From CAYZMH01 sp964479445 (GTDB taxonomy: Bacteria; Bacteroidota; Bacteroidia; Bacteroidales; GCA-2748055): 40,871 nucleotides of DNA. Under the pieces are notes generated by a model that saw nothing but the letters and a program-made list of their open reading frames with translations, did no database searches and had not been told where the DNA came from. Shown piece by piece: positions 25,043 to 33,549 of this stretch. The stretch is taken from contig CAYZMH010000015.1 in the NCBI GenBank assembly GCA_964479445.1, positions 1-40,871 of the forward strand, read 5' to 3'. Every line of letters starts with the position of its first letter. Position 1 is the first letter of the stretch. Both the position numbers and the translations under genes were made by a program.

Positions 25043-25774
25043 ATGAAACCTTCCATCGACGCGCATTCTATCTGTTATTCCCTGTTTCTGCACCTGCTAC
25101 CGGGAATCCTCACCGGCCTGGTCTATTACATGCTGGCTCCGATGGTCCAAAAAATGGGCTATCCCTCTGTGCTGGCTCTTTCGTGGGCAGGGATCCTGGT
25201 GTTGATCCCCTATGTGACAATCTTTATGTTTCGCCAGCGACGGCGACAGGAGCAAAAGGGGTGGCGGGGCCTGATCCCCTACCTGGAGCCCATGGGTTTC
25301 AGGTATTATATACTATGGATTCTTGTGATTATCGTAGCTTCCGGGGTGGCTTTCAAGGCCCTGGAATTCACGGTTGCCCCCATTAAAGAGCTGTTTCAAT
25401 GGATGCCGGATGCATGGGTGCTGCACCTGGGACTGGACGGCTCCTACGGGAGATCTGAACTGATCATTACCTATGCCTTTTTCCTGGTGCTGGTGGTTAT
25501 TGTGCTGCCGGTGCTGGAAGAGATCTATTTTCGGGGTTACCTTCTTCCGCGCATGCCGCGCAGGTTGGGAGGCTGGACGGTACCTCTTCACAGTTTCCTG
25601 TTTGCCCTATACCATACCTGGACGCCCTGGCTGGTGGTAACACGCACGGCCGGGGTTCTGCCCCTGGCAACCCTGGTGCGGAGAAAAAGAAATATCATGA
25701 TTGGGATACTGGCTCACTGCCTGATCAATTCCATCGATCTCATCGTGGCGGTGATTTTCATTGCACAGGGCTGA
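25043..25774 (+). CDS. CPBP (CAAX-like) intramembrane metalloprotease family protein
   Basis: A 243-residue membrane protein with about seven hydrophobic segments. The CPBP motifs are in place: E159-E160-x-x-x-R164 (L-E-E-I-Y-F-R-G-Y-L), H183 and H191 in L-H-S-F-L-F-A-L-Y-H, and H225 with N229 in A-H-C-L-I-N. This family (type II CAAX protease/bacteriocin-processing) includes glutamate proteases, some for prenyl-type peptides and some for bacteriocin self-immunity, but most bacterial members have no known substrate. No bacteriocin or peptide gene is nearby. Start at ATG 25043; it is monocistronic by spacing (94 bases to the next gene). Confidence 0.85.
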   Translation: MKPSIDAHSICYSLFLHLLPGILTGLVYYMLAPMVQKMGYPSVLALSWAGILVLIPYVTIFMFRQRRRQEQKGWRGLIPYLEPMGFRYYILWILVIIVASGVAFKALEFTVAPIKELFQWMPDAWVLHLGLDGSYGRSELIITYAFFLVLVVIVLPVLEEIYFRGYLLPRMPRRLGGWTVPLHSFLFALYHTWTPWLVVTRTAGVLPLATLVRRKRNIMIGILAHCLINSIDLIVAVIFIAQG

Positions 25775-25868
25775 GGCTTGAACCAATCGGGATCTGCCGT
25801 GTTAGATTGAAAAGGACGGGCAGGTGATACCCCTGCGTTCGTTCCGTTTAAAAACAAAGGAGTATAAT

Positions 25869-26702
25869 ATGGCAAACCTGTTAGTTACCGCATCGACCGG
25901 CAACATTGGATTACCGCTTTCAAAAGCGTTGCATAATAAGGGAATTCCGTTTACCGCGGCTACGCGGGATGCGGAGAAGGCGCAGGCGGCGTTTGGTTTT
26001 GAGACCGACACCGTACCGCTTGATTTTAAAGATCCGTCAGGTTTTGGTCCGGCCCTGGAGGGGAAAGAGTTGTTGTTTTTATGCGGACCATCTGCCACGC
26101 CCGGTGCAGACAAATTGTTGTTGCCCCTGGTGGATGAGGCTGCCAGGCAAGGGGTACAGCATGTGGTGTTCATCGCCTCCTATCCCAACGTGATGGAGGC
26201 GATCGAAAAGAGCGGTATGGATTACACGTTCCTGCGCGGGAACTTTTTCATGCAGAATTTCGAGATGTACCAGGCCGAAGATATTCGCGACCGGGACCAG
26301 ATCTTTATGCCCACCGGGAAAGGGAAGGCTCCCTTTGTGCATACCCGGGATATCGGGGAGATCGCGGCCGAAGCGCTGGAGAATCCGCGCCAGTATGCCG
26401 GTCAGACCATCTACATCACGGGTCCGGAAGCCATGGACCACTACCAGGCCGCGGAGGTATTCTCGCGGGTGCTGGGGCGGGAGATCACCTACCGGGAGCC
26501 CGGCGATGATGAATACCGGCGTGTCATGAAGGAGCGCGGTTTTTCAGACGAGTATATCGAGGCGATGATCGCGGTCTTCGGGAAGATCCGGAAGGGACAG
26601 GTGGCACAGACATCAGACAGTGTGCAGCATGTGCTCGGACGACCTCCCATCACCCTGGAGGAGTATGTGGAGGAGTACCGGGATGTTTTCAGCCAGGGGT
26701 AA
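25869..26702 (+). CDS. NmrA-like NAD(P)-binding reductase (atypical SDR)
   Basis: The product has 277 residues from the ATG at 25869, which is preceded by an AAAGGAG box (25857-25863); an upstream in-frame start at 25824 gives a disordered extension and is less likely. The N-terminus is a Rossmann motif (L-L-V-T-A-S-T-G-N-I-G, near residues 4-14), then A-A-T-R-D, V-F-I-A-S-Y-P-N and Y-T-F-L-R-G-N-F-F-M-Q-N, typical of the NmrA/quinone-reductase-2-like family that bind NAD(P)H and sense or reduce quinones. The second half has I-T-G-P-E-A-M-D-H-Y-Q-A-A-E-V. The exact substrate is not evident. Its Shine-Dalgarno box is unusual for this window. Confidence 0.85.
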   Translation: MANLLVTASTGNIGLPLSKALHNKGIPFTAATRDAEKAQAAFGFETDTVPLDFKDPSGFGPALEGKELLFLCGPSATPGADKLLLPLVDEAARQGVQHVVFIASYPNVMEAIEKSGMDYTFLRGNFFMQNFEMYQAEDIRDRDQIFMPTGKGKAPFVHTRDIGEIAAEALENPRQYAGQTIYITGPEAMDHYQAAEVFSRVLGREITYREPGDDEYRRVMKERGFSDEYIEAMIAVFGKIRKGQVAQTSDSVQHVLGRPPITLEEYVEEYRDVFSQG

Positions 26703-26910
26703 ACCCAGTATAAAGCTCATTTTCAGGGATCAAAACTTTATTATTCCCAATCTTTTTCTTACCTTGTTACGTGATTTGAGCCGTGGGGTGTGCTGAACGT
26801 TAGAATTCAAATCTCAGTATACTATCGTTATATTTTGCTTATGGACCCGGTGCGTGGTGTTGCGGTATTGCACTCTCCGCCGCATCCTAAATCATTTAAA
26901 TTCCTATGCA

Positions 26911-28149
26911 ATGAAACCCCAACATGTTTTTTTATTTATAGTGCTTACCGGATTCTTGCTCTCCTGCGGGAAGATTGGTGATACCAGGCACTATTCCCTG
27001 GATGGCAAAGCCCAGAAAGGGCCTTTCGTCACGGGTACAGATGTTACACTCTATGAGCTGGACGGGAAGCTTAATCAAACCGGGGCCGCCTTTACAACCA
27101 GTATAACCGATGATGACGGTCGTTTCAGGTTGGAAGATGTGGCTATGGAATCTCACCTTGCCCTGTTCAAGGCTAACGGGTATTTCTTCAGTGAGATTTA
27201 CGGAGAATTGTCAGGTTCCACCCTTTCGCTAAGGGCGATTGCAGATCTGGACAGGGATGAGACCGTGAACATCAATGTATTTACACATTTGATCGGGGAT
27301 CGCATCAAGTATCTTGTGAATGAGGGCATGGATTTTCGGGAGGCTGAAGCGCAGGCGGAGTCTGAATTTCTCAATTTCCTTGGTGTAATGGATAGATACG
27401 ATGAAGATTTTGACAATCTTGATTTTACCATGGACGAGACCTACAGTGAGGCGCTGCTTGCATTTTCTGTGATCCTTCAGCGAACGACTTTTCTACGAAG
27501 TGAGCGCAATGCCATTGAAGCTGAATTAACCGGTCTTATGAACCGGTTATCCAATGATTTTGCTCCTGACGGACAGGTAAATGACCAGGCGTTGATTGAC
27601 ACCTTGCTCCATAATGTATCGATGGCACACCTGGTTGACATTCGGGATCATGTGGAGACTCATTATTCCGGACCGGATCCCTCGATTACGATTCCGGACT
27701 TTGAAAGTGCCATTGAAAATTTCCAGGAGAAATACAGTGAAAAGCTTTTTACCCAGTTCACCTACCCTGCGGAAGCATCACCTGATCTGGGAGACCCGGA
27801 GAGTCCGGAAATACCCAACCTGTTGCTACCCCACGATACGGTATTTGAGGCGTGGAGGGCCTACTCCATTGCGGCTATTGTACCGTTGGGATCTTCTTTA
27901 ACTATCAGATTCATAGGAGATAACAGCAACTATAATTATGTTTTTGGCGGACGGATTTATGGTTGGAAATTAGAACACATTGAAGGTGGATATGCCTTCA
28001 GTTCCCAGCACAGCAATGCCCTGATGAGTGGGCTTTTTAACCTGGAAACACCAGGAAGTGCCACCATCGAATACTATGAAAATAACGCGGAGGAACCCAC
28101 GTATACAAAAAAGATCTCATGGGAATCTTCGATCCCGGTGGATGAATGA
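26911..28149 (+). CDS. Hypothetical lipoprotein with an N-terminal beta-sandwich (carboxypeptidase-regulatory-like) domain
   Basis: The product has 412 residues from the ATG at 26911; an upstream in-frame ATG/TTG at 26854 would add 19 residues before the signal and is unlikely. The lipobox is L-L-S-C with Cys19. Residues about 30-85 (A-Q-K-G-P-F-V-T-G-T-D-V-T-L-Y-E-L-D-G, then D-D-D-G-R-F-R-L) resemble a carboxypeptidase-regulatory-like beta-sandwich common at the Bacteroidota surface. The middle (about 90-290) is helical and acidic. The last 90 residues look beta-rich with W-R-A-Y-S-I-A-A-I-V-P-L. A surface role is inferred from lipid anchoring. I do not recognise a specific family for the whole protein. 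Confidence 0.7.
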   Translation: MKPQHVFLFIVLTGFLLSCGKIGDTRHYSLDGKAQKGPFVTGTDVTLYELDGKLNQTGAAFTTSITDDDGRFRLEDVAMESHLALFKANGYFFSEIYGELSGSTLSLRAIADLDRDETVNINVFTHLIGDRIKYLVNEGMDFREAEAQAESEFLNFLGVMDRYDEDFDNLDFTMDETYSEALLAFSVILQRTTFLRSERNAIEAELTGLMNRLSNDFAPDGQVNDQALIDTLLHNVSMAHLVDIRDHVETHYSGPDPSITIPDFESAIENFQEKYSEKLFTQFTYPAEASPDLGDPESPEIPNLLLPHDTVFEAWRAYSIAAIVPLGSSLTIRFIGDNSNYNYVFGGRIYGWKLEHIEGGYAFSSQHSNALMSGLFNLETPGSATIEYYENNAEEPTYTKKISWESSIPVDE

Positions 28150-28268
28150 TGGGATGAAACGTACAGCATTTCATGGATCAGGTTGCCGTTTTTTTTATGG
28201 GAGGGGGTGCTTCCGGGAGTAGCCGGGGAGAGGTCTTCATATCCCCGGGACGGTAATACAGCAATGCA

Positions 28269-29003
28269 TCAAAACCCGCTCACCTTATCCAGTTCCATTT
28301 TTTCCCGGAGTTTCGGGGAGGCGTGGCGGTGGAGCAGCCACTGGTAGATGGTGAAGGCGGGGAGGAGCATGCCCAGCAGGTAAATAAAATCTTCAATGGG
28401 GATGGTGGTGATGCGCAGGGCCAGGTTCTCGGCGTTGTTGTACCACACCACGGGGATGCGGGTGAGGAATCCGTTGACCACCAGGAAGGGGATCATGGAT
28501 ATCAGGTAGGTGAGCAGGAAGCCCGAAAACCAGGTCTTATAGGTTTTTAATACCAGTTGCAGGGCCAGGAATGGAATGACAAAGGCCAGGGTGGTAACCG
28601 TGTAGGTCTTTCCGCTTACAAGCGGTAACGCAATGATAAAAACGGCCAGGAGGGCGATGATCACCCCTTTGCTGAAGCGGGGAAAGTAGAACCGTTTAAC
28701 AAAAAAGCGGAGCACTTCGTGGAGGAAGAAAATACAGTAGGGAATGACCAGGAAAAAGAGCCACTCTTCGATGGGCAGTCCCAGCAGGTAGAAGTCGCGG
28801 GTGTAGGAGTGGTTGAAGCCCCAGATGCCGTGCAGGGTAAAGAATACATCCCAGATGATGAACAGGGTGGCGGAGAAGAGGATGCCCGGGACGATGAACC
28901 GGAATTTCCGGAACATGTAGACGCGTTTTTCGAAGCTTTGTGCCACGGGGTAGAGGACCGAAAGGCCCAGGATAATGAAGTATGTCCAGGTTGGGTATTC
29001 CAT
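28269..29003 (-). CDS. crtY: Lycopene cyclase, fused CrtYc-CrtYd type
   Basis: A 244-residue membrane protein of the heterodimer-type cyclase family, fused in one chain. It starts at the ATG at 29003, whose A is the last base of the crtB stop (TGATG), so it is translationally coupled; a TTG six bases upstream is an artefact. About seven hydrophobic segments. Both halves carry the P-x-E-E/D motif: L-P-I-E-E at 76-80 followed by W-L-F-F, and I-P-I-E-D at 201-205 followed by F-I-Y-L. It converts the psi ends of lycopene to beta rings in the membrane. Because cruF and crtD lie in the same locus, monocyclic gamma-carotene is the likelier product (inference). Confidence 0.88.
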   Translation of the reverse strand: MEYPTWTYFIILGLSVLYPVAQSFEKRVYMFRKFRFIVPGILFSATLFIIWDVFFTLHGIWGFNHSYTRDFYLLGLPIEEWLFFLVIPYCIFFLHEVLRFFVKRFYFPRFSKGVIIALLAVFIIALPLVSGKTYTVTTLAFVIPFLALQLVLKTYKTWFSGFLLTYLISMIPFLVVNGFLTRIPVVWYNNAENLALRITTIPIEDFIYLLGMLLPAFTIYQWLLHRHASPKLREKMELDKVSGF

Positions 29004-29844
29004 CAGCAAAGATTGAGTTTACAGCGGAGCCAGAGGGAGAAAAGGAGCCACAGCTTCCGGAAATTGGAGATGCGGTAGCGTTTACTGAAGACCTTATCGG
29101 CACTGGTTTTCCGAATTTTTTTAAACAGTTTCAGGTAATAGGTGTAAGAGACCAGCACGCCCAGCTTTGCTCCCCCGTTGAGCCGTTCGATGCCTTTGTA
29201 GGCTTCGTCGAAATCAAAGCGGATGTCGTCCTCGATCACCTTTTTGCTTTTGTCGGTAAAGGCTTCCATGTCGACACCCGGGAAGTAGAAGCGGCCGCGT
29301 TCGAGGTAGTCGGAACGAATATCACGGAGGAAGTTGATCTTCTGGAAGGCTTCGCCCAGTTTCCTTGCCGGGTAGATCAGGCTTTCATAGGCCCGGTCAT
29401 CATCTTTGTAGAAGACCCTCAGGCACATGAGNNNNNNNNNNCGATCACCTCGGCCGATCCGTATACATATTTTTTAAACTCTTCGGCGGTATACTCTTTT
29501 TTGGTTAAGTCCATCTCCATGCTGTCAAGAAAGGCCCCGATGAGATCATGCCCGATGTGATAGGTGTTCACGGCCCATTGGAAGCTCTGGAGAATGGGAT
29601 TGGTACTGATCCCTTTCTCGATGGCTTCGAAGGTCTCCTCCCGGAAACGGGCAAGCATCTTCTCCTTGTCGTGGTCGTGGAAGGTGTCAACGATTTCATC
29701 GGCCACCCTTACGAATCCGTAGATGGCGTAGATGGGCATGCGGAACTCCCTGCCGAGGATTCCCACTCCCATGGAGAAGGAGGTGCTGTAGTTCCGGGTG
29801 GTGAGTTTGCTTAGCTCAAGCGCGTTCTTTGTGTAGAGATCCAT
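29003..29844 (-). CDS. crtB: Phytoene synthase, interrupted by an assembly gap
   Basis: The gene starts at the ATG at 29844, overlapping crtI by 29 bases. The first 134 residues carry R-N-Y-S-T-S-F, and the first Asp-rich motif D49-E-I-V-D53. Then ten N (29432-29441) break the frame. After the gap come M-C-L-R-V-F and the second Asp motif region N-F-L-R-D-I-R-S-D-Y and R-F-Y-F-P. The family reads G-L-M at this point, which needs exactly 2 missing bases; with 2 the gene is 834 bases, 277 residues. So it is a gap-size artefact, not a frameshift. It joins two GGPP molecules into phytoene at the membrane. crtE is not in this window. Confidence 0.9.
29432..29441. other. Assembly gap of 10 N inside crtB
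   Basis: Ten N characters, the usual placeholder for a scaffold join of unknown size. Flanking frame analysis shows the real length must be 2 modulo 3 for crtB to be intact. Confidence 0.95.
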
Positions 29845-31312
29845 ATTTTCTGGTAATTCTTTCGGTGACAAGTTTGGAACTGATAACCGTCATCGGCAGT
29901 CCGGTTCCCGGTATGGTGGAAGCTCCCACGTAAAACACATTACCAAATTTCTCATCCACATTCCTGGGCCGGAAATACCCGATCTGGTTCAGATCGTGTG
30001 CCAGGCCCAGTCCGCTTCCCTTGTACAGGTTGAACAGATCCCGCCAATCGTTGGGATCGTAAATTGTTTTTGTTACCAGGTTGCCCTTGATATCAAAACC
30101 GGTGCGTTCCGACAGGTCGGTGAGGATATCATCGGCCAGCTTCTCGCGGTCTGACCAGTCGGGTTTGTACCGCAGGTCGGGGACCGGACAGAGAATAAAG
30201 AGGTTTTCGTGCCCCTCGGGTGCCGTGTCGCTGTTGAATTTGGAATTGACATTAACATAATAGTAGGGGCGGTCCAGGTCGATGGTATTTTTGAATATTT
30301 TGTTGGCATACTCCTCGAAATTGTCTCCAAGGAAATAGTTATGATGTTCCAGCGCATCGATCTTTCCTTTGACCCCCAGGTAGATGGTGAACGGGGCGAG
30401 GGTCCACTTCATCTTATCAAGCTTCTTTTCGCTGAATTTCGGGCGGTTGAAGATGTGGTGACGGAACCCGGCTGCGTCACTGTTGATCACAAAGGTATCG
30501 GCGGTCCATCGCTTGCCGTTTTGATCCACCAGCGTGGTGAGTTCTCCGTCGGTAGCCTCGAAGTCCACGATTTCTGTGTTGTAGTGAATCTTGATCCCCA
30601 TCTCCTTCATCTGTCCGAGCATTCCCTCCACGATTTTGTACATTCCGCCTTTGACGTTATAGTATCCGTCGTGCACCAGTTCGGTATAAGTAAGCAGGGT
30701 ATATATAGCCGGCGTATCGTAGGGGGTAGCCCCCAGGAAGAAGGCAACCAGGGAGAAGATCTGTTTTACCTGCTCCGATTCAAAGTAGCGGCCCAGCTCT
30801 TTCCAGACGGTACGGATCATTTTCGGACTATGGTACAAGGGGACCCGGGCCAGGGTCAGCAGGTATGCCATCAGACTGTTGTAATTCTTTTTGATCACCA
30901 GCGACTCGGTGTCATTGAAAAAATTACCGGCTGATTTGAGCAGTTTTTCCATGTTCTCTTTAAAATGGGGCTCGATTTCGCGAAACTGCTCTTCCAGCTT
31001 ATCCAGGTCTTTGAATATGGTGTACTGGCGTTCGTCATTCCGGATATTTACGGTATACAGCGGATCCAGTTCCACGAATTCGAAAGGAGGGTCCATGTTG
31101 AGGTCTTTGTAAAATTCCGTAAATTCATAGCTCATACTGAAAAAGGAGGGTCCCAGATCCCAGGTGAAACCATCCTTTTTCAGTTGGTTGAGGCGGCCTC
31201 CTGCCTGGTGGTACTTTTCGACCATTTCGACCGAAAAACCTGCGTTGGCCAGGCGCATGGCGGTGGTGAGTCCGCCCAGGCCTGTACCTACGATCAATGC
31301 TTTTTTGTCCAC
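29816..31312 (-). CDS. crtI: Phytoene desaturase (CrtI type)
   Basis: A 498-residue FAD-dependent amine-oxidase-like enzyme, starting at a GTG at 31312. The dinucleotide-binding motif V-G-T-G-L-G-G-L is at 8-15, then E-K-Y-H-Q-A-G-G-R-L-N-Q and, at the C-terminus, F-Y-V-G-A-S-T-I-P-G-T-G-L-P-M. Bacterial CrtI removes hydrogens from phytoene to give lycopene in one enzyme. Being first in the crtI-crtB-crtY operon, and the better match to desaturases of the early steps than the second copy (31395), it is assigned to phytoene; the two could not be distinguished by catalytic residues alone. Its operon is divergent from crtD. Confidence 0.87.
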   Translation of the reverse strand: MDKKALIVGTGLGGLTTAMRLANAGFSVEMVEKYHQAGGRLNQLKKDGFTWDLGPSFFSMSYEFTEFYKDLNMDPPFEFVELDPLYTVNIRNDERQYTIFKDLDKLEEQFREIEPHFKENMEKLLKSAGNFFNDTESLVIKKNYNSLMAYLLTLARVPLYHSPKMIRTVWKELGRYFESEQVKQIFSLVAFFLGATPYDTPAIYTLLTYTELVHDGYYNVKGGMYKIVEGMLGQMKEMGIKIHYNTEIVDFEATDGELTTLVDQNGKRWTADTFVINSDAAGFRHHIFNRPKFSEKKLDKMKWTLAPFTIYLGVKGKIDALEHHNYFLGDNFEEYANKIFKNTIDLDRPYYYVNVNSKFNSDTAPEGHENLFILCPVPDLRYKPDWSDREKLADDILTDLSERTGFDIKGNLVTKTIYDPNDWRDLFNLYKGSGLGLAHDLNQIGYFRPRNVDEKFGNVFYVGASTIPGTGLPMTVISSKLVTERITRKYGSLHKERA

Positions 31313-31394
31313 GTGAAAATTTTGTTTAATTTTTGTTTAGCGATGAAACGCAAACATTAAACAATTAATCTTACGAATTGTTTATATTTCAGAC
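31313..31394. promoter_or_regulatory. Divergent promoter region of the carotenoid locus
   Basis: This 82-base A/T-rich spacer must hold the promoters of both arms. On the forward strand TATATTTC (31382-31389) is one mismatch from TAnnTTTG, very close to the crtD ATG at 31395. On the reverse strand a TAATGTTTG sequence is one base too wide. The shared spacer suggests joint control of early and late pathway genes. Confidence 0.55.
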
Positions 31395-32876
31395 ATGAAA
31401 ATAAACACAGCGATTATCGGTGCCGGAATAGGCGGATTGGGAGCAGCAATCAGGCTGGCGGTTCGCGGGTACCACGTAGATGTATACGAACGGAGTTTGA
31501 CCCCCGGCGGAAAACTGGACCAGGTTACCTGGAGCGGTTACCGCTGGGATACCGGTCCGTCCCTCTTCACCCTGCCGGAGCAGATGGAGAGTCTTTATTT
31601 GATGGCCGGGGAGGAGATGAAGGTTTCTGCCCGGTATCACCTTCTGGATGTGGTGACAAAGTATTTTTACGAAGACGGGAAGGTCATTAACGCTTATGGG
31701 AACCCCGATCGGTTTGCAGGGGAAGTGGAGGAGAAGACAGGGGAACCAGCAAAGCGGGTAGCCCGGTATCTTCAGAAGGCTAAAACGATGTACGAACTCA
31801 CCCGTGATGTCTTTATATTTAATTCATTTGCGACCCCTTCCACCTTTGTTTCAAAAAAATTCCTGACGGCGATGATCCAGGCCTGGAAGCTGGATTCGTT
31901 ATCGACCATGCACCGCTCCAATGCACGGCGGTTCGATTCACCTCACCTGGTCCAGTTGTTCGACCGCTATGCCACCTACAACGGGAGTAATCCGTATAAG
32001 GCCCCGGGTACTCTGAATATGATCTCCCACCTGGAACACAACCTGGGCGCTTACTTTCCTGAGAAGGGAATGTATACCCTGGCCCACGAGTTGTATGAGC
32101 TGGCCAGGCGGGTCGGGGTGCAGTTCCATTTTGACACCCCGGTGGAGGAGGTGATCCTGGAGGACCGAAGAATAAAGGGGATCAGGGTCAACGGCGAGAA
32201 CCTGTCCTATTCCCTGGTGGTAAGTGATGTGGATATTTACTACCTCTACCGCGACCTGCTGCCCGGGGTGAAGATGCCCTTGAAGTATTTCAACCAGGAG
32301 CGGTCCACCTCGGCATTGATATTCCACTGGGCCGTGGAGAAGGAGTTTCCCGGACTGGAAATCCATAACATCCTGTTTTCAGAGAACTACCGGGAGGAGT
32401 TTGAGCACCTCTTTTCGACAAAAGATATCTATGAAGATCCCACGGTCTACATCTTTATCAGTTCCAAGATGGTGGAGGGGGATGCGCCGAAGGGAGCGGA
32501 GAACTGGTTTGTGATGATCAATGTTCCCGAGAATGTGGGCCAGGATTGGGATGCAGCCATTGAAACGATCCGTGAAAAGATTATTGCCAAGGTAAACCGG
32601 ATGCTTGATACCGATATCGGCAGGTACATACGCCATGAGTTTGTGAACGATCCGCGTACGATTGAAGCCAACACCTTCTCATACCGCGGGAGCCTTTACG
32701 GAAACAGCAGCAACAGCAAATTGTCGGCATTCAGCCGGCATCCCAATTTCAGGAGGGATATGCACGGACTCTATTTTGTCGGGGGCAGTGTACATCCGGG
32801 AGGCGGCATTCCGCTCTGCCTGGCATCGGCTCATATTGTAGATCATCATATTGCAAAACACCATCATCATGAATAA
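31395..32876 (+). CDS. crtD: CrtD-like carotenoid 3',4'-desaturase (CrtI family)
   Basis: A 493-residue second CrtI-family enzyme. I-I-G-A-G-I-G-G-L is at 7-15, then Y-E-R-S-L-T-P-G-G-K-L-D-Q, and the C-terminal F-V-G-G-S-V-H-P-G-G-G-I-P-L-C-L-A-S-A motif. The G-G-S-V-H-P-G-G-G-I-P ending is the one I associate with 1-hydroxycarotenoid 3,4-desaturases of Bacteroidota, and the next gene (cruF) supplies the 1'-hydroxyl that such an enzyme needs; the substrate is inferred from this context. It overlaps cruF by 8 bases. The C-terminus is His-rich (A-K-H-H-H-H-E), an oddity. Confidence 0.82.
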   Translation: MKINTAIIGAGIGGLGAAIRLAVRGYHVDVYERSLTPGGKLDQVTWSGYRWDTGPSLFTLPEQMESLYLMAGEEMKVSARYHLLDVVTKYFYEDGKVINAYGNPDRFAGEVEEKTGEPAKRVARYLQKAKTMYELTRDVFIFNSFATPSTFVSKKFLTAMIQAWKLDSLSTMHRSNARRFDSPHLVQLFDRYATYNGSNPYKAPGTLNMISHLEHNLGAYFPEKGMYTLAHELYELARRVGVQFHFDTPVEEVILEDRRIKGIRVNGENLSYSLVVSDVDIYYLYRDLLPGVKMPLKYFNQERSTSALIFHWAVEKEFPGLEIHNILFSENYREEFEHLFSTKDIYEDPTVYIFISSKMVEGDAPKGAENWFVMINVPENVGQDWDAAIETIREKIIAKVNRMLDTDIGRYIRHEFVNDPRTIEANTFSYRGSLYGNSSNSKLSAFSRHPNFRRDMHGLYFVGGSVHPGGGIPLCLASAHIVDHHIAKHHHHE

Positions 32877-33549
32877 CCTGCTTTCCCGTATTCGAAGTAT
32901 TAACCTGGCGCCCTGGCTGGCCATTTTTTACGCGGTGGGGGTGGCCGGAATGATCTTTCCGTTCAGCCGGGATCTTTTCCAGATGTTGGTTCCGTTTACC
33001 CTTCTCATGAATGTAGGGTTGTTGTTGATTTATCACGGACCGGTAAAGGCTTCTTTCTGGTGGGTGGCGGCCCTGATTTATGTGATGGGATTTGTACTGG
33101 AGTGGATCGGGGTGAATACCGGATTGATCTTCGGTGACTATGCCTACGGGGAGACCCTGGGGCCGGAATTGGGACATACGCCCCTCATCATAGGGATCAA
33201 TTGGCTGATGCTGGTATATGCCAGCCTGGTGATCACCGGCCGGTACCTGGAGAATCGTTATTTCCGGGTAACCGTTGCCGCAGCCATGATGGTGGTTTAC
33301 GACTTTGCCCTGGAGCCTTCGGCGATCTATTTTGATATGTGGAGTTGGGCCGGCGGTCCGGTTCCATTGCAGAATTATGTAGCCTGGTTTGTGATCGCAT
33401 TTATTCTTCTTTACCTGGCTGACCGGTTCCGGATGGTAAACCGGGAAAACAAAATAGCACCGGCGTTGTTTTTTATTCAGCTGGTGTTTTTTATTCTGTT
33501 GGATATCTGGATTTTTAGCGAAAGAGTATGGGAATTGTCGTTGCGTTAA
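32869..33549 (+). CDS. cruF: CruF-like carotenoid 1',2'-hydratase
   Basis: The product has 226 residues from the ATG at 32869 (an upstream TTG/ATG frame at 32851 lies inside crtD). It is a seven-segment membrane protein of the 'carotenoid biosynthesis protein' (DUF422) family with the block E-W-I-G-V-N-T-G-L-I-F-G-D-Y-A-Y-G near 79, L-G-H-T-P and D-F-A-L-E-P-S-A. CruF adds water to the psi end of gamma-carotene to give a 1'-hydroxy group. It overlaps crtW by 22 bases, so the arm is tightly coupled. The family assignment is strong; the exact acceptor carotenoid is inferred. Confidence 0.85.
   Translation: MNNLLSRIRSINLAPWLAIFYAVGVAGMIFPFSRDLFQMLVPFTLLMNVGLLLIYHGPVKASFWWVAALIYVMGFVLEWIGVNTGLIFGDYAYGETLGPELGHTPLIIGINWLMLVYASLVITGRYLENRYFRVTVAAAMMVVYDFALEPSAIYFDMWSWAGGPVPLQNYVAWFVIAFILLYLADRFRMVNRENKIAPALFFIQLVFFILLDIWIFSERVWELSLR

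Noticed and set aside
29003..29844. crtB as a frameshifted pseudogene
   Set aside because: The frame change equals the N-gap size error; both halves align to one phytoene synthase and motifs on both sides are intact.
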